Source: Penumbrarchaeum sp964445525
GTDB taxonomy: Archaea > Thermoplasmatota > Penumbrarchaeia > Penumbrarchaeales > Penumbrarchaeaceae
DNA: 64,000 nt
Direction: 5' to 3'
Assembly (NCBI GenBank): GCA_964445525.1
Contig: CAYULA010000011.1
Location: forward strand, 1-64,000
Shown piece by piece: positions 63,662-64,000 of this stretch (within the stretch, counting starts at the first letter, position 1; the number at the start of each line of letters is the position of its first letter). The notes beneath the pieces were generated by a model. It made no database searches and was not told the DNA's origin. It worked only from the letters and a program-made list of their open reading frames with translations. The position numbers and the translations under genes were made by a program.

Positions 63662-64000
63662 ATGAAAAAACTTTCACACATCATGCTCCCGGTGCTGATT
63701 TCGGTTGGGTTTATCGGATTACTGTTCGTTGACCATTCCGATGGAACCTCGATTGAGAAGAAAAAGGCGGTAATCATTGTCTCTTCTTGTTACGGAGAGA
63801 ATCGTTACGAGATCGATAAAGCGATGAGCTTCATGGATTACCTCATTGATGAAGGATTCGATGAAGATGATATCGATCTGATGTCTGCAGGGGATTCGGA
63901 TAGGATCGATTCACCGGACCTCCTTTGCCATATCAACTCATCGTTCTCCGGCCTGATATCCGGATCGGATGAGGATACTGATGTTGTCATCTATATCTCC
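63662..64000 (+). CDS. Secreted C13/caspase-like protein (C-terminus beyond window)
   Basis: 113 codons visible. A signal peptide (MKKLSHIMLPVLISVGFIGLLF) is followed by KKKAVIIVSSCYGENRYEIDKAMSFM, a helix and LIDEGFDEDDIDLMS, then TDVVIYIS at the window edge. This order (strand with a Gly-type turn, helix, strand D-V-V-I-Y) is the caspase/legumain (C13) N-terminal half; the catalytic His would follow beyond the edge. It may process surface proteins of the kind encoded here. A GAGGAG precedes the ATG closely. Identification is from pattern only. Confidence 0.55.
   Translation, partial: MKKLSHIMLPVLISVGFIGLLFVDHSDGTSIEKKKAVIIVSSCYGENRYEIDKAMSFMDYLIDEGFDEDDIDLMSAGDSDRIDSPDLLCHINSSFSGLISGSDEDTDVVIYIS

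Noticed and set aside
1..64000. Frequent GGACCT/AGGTCC words on both strands
   Set aside because: They fall mostly in coding sequence and are explained by frequent Asp-Leu and Glu-Asp-Leu codons; I saw no positional pattern.

Overview
The window is archaeal chromosome, most likely from an uncultured euryarchaeon of the Thermoplasmatota type (lineage inferred from gene content only). The evidence is an L44e-S27e-aIF2alpha-Nop10-PAC2 operon, an archaeal release factor aRF1, Alba, an archaeal-type TrpRS, a Kae1-Bud32 fusion, mevalonate kinase, archaeal UMP kinase and archaeal PPAT. Base composition is moderate. Many starts have a TATA-like box 22-35 bases upstream, as expected for leaderless mRNAs. 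Others use TTG or GTG behind a good Shine-Dalgarno. I see no rRNA, tRNA, CRISPR array or insertion sequence, and no gene-free stretch longer than about 300 bases.

Layout. 1-7.1 kb: two minus-strand repeat-rich surface proteins (the first cut by the window edge) that share a ~95-residue Ig-like module. 7.3-9 kb: two tandem flavodoxins and a nitroreductase. 8.9-13 kb: a solitary DNA methyltransferase with an unusual C-terminal domain, then a large HTH/NTPase/TPR regulator. 13-23.4 kb: membrane-anchored exported proteins, small conserved proteins (LOG-like, DsrE-like, DUF6485), a CDP-alcohol phosphotransferase and an S9 peptidase. 23.5-26.3 kb: an uncharacterised VOC-like protein paired with an FAD-linked 2-hydroxyacid dehydrogenase. 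26.6-27.9 kb: a rearranged patch with a short truncated ORF and a chimeric gene (secreted-protein N-terminus joined to a Fic/Doc domain that lacks its catalytic His). 28-33 kb: a ferredoxin, a membrane protein, and a minus-strand cluster of FRG, MutS-like, KaiC-like and RHH-like genes. 33-41 kb: M18 aminopeptidase, GRAM-like protein, mevalonate kinase and a giant exported protein. 41-47 kb: translation and chromatin genes. 47-54 kb: another giant surface protein, then pyrH, a zinc-ribbon membrane protein, a PPAT-DUF84 fusion and a rhomboid protease in one tight run. 54-62 kb: metallo-beta-lactamase-fold hydrolase, double-wHTH regulator, MMPL/RND transporter, Kae1-Bud32 and ITPase. 62-64 kb: a wHTH-TPR regulator apparently split by a frameshift, and the start of a secreted C13/caspase-like protein.

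Two themes stand out. One is a large investment in secreted, repeat-bearing proteins anchored by a C-terminal membrane helix with a charged cytoplasmic tail. The other is a set of unusual fusions and degenerate motifs: PPAT-DUF84, methyltransferase plus nuclease-like domain, DUF7948-Fic, a KaiC-like P-loop without its glycine, a Bud32 kinase with DAS in place of DFG, and a ferredoxin missing one ligand. The strongest leads for new biology are the VOC/FAD gene pair, the RHH/KaiC/MutS/FRG cluster, the chimeric Fic locus, the PPAT-DUF84 fusion and the split TPR regulator.
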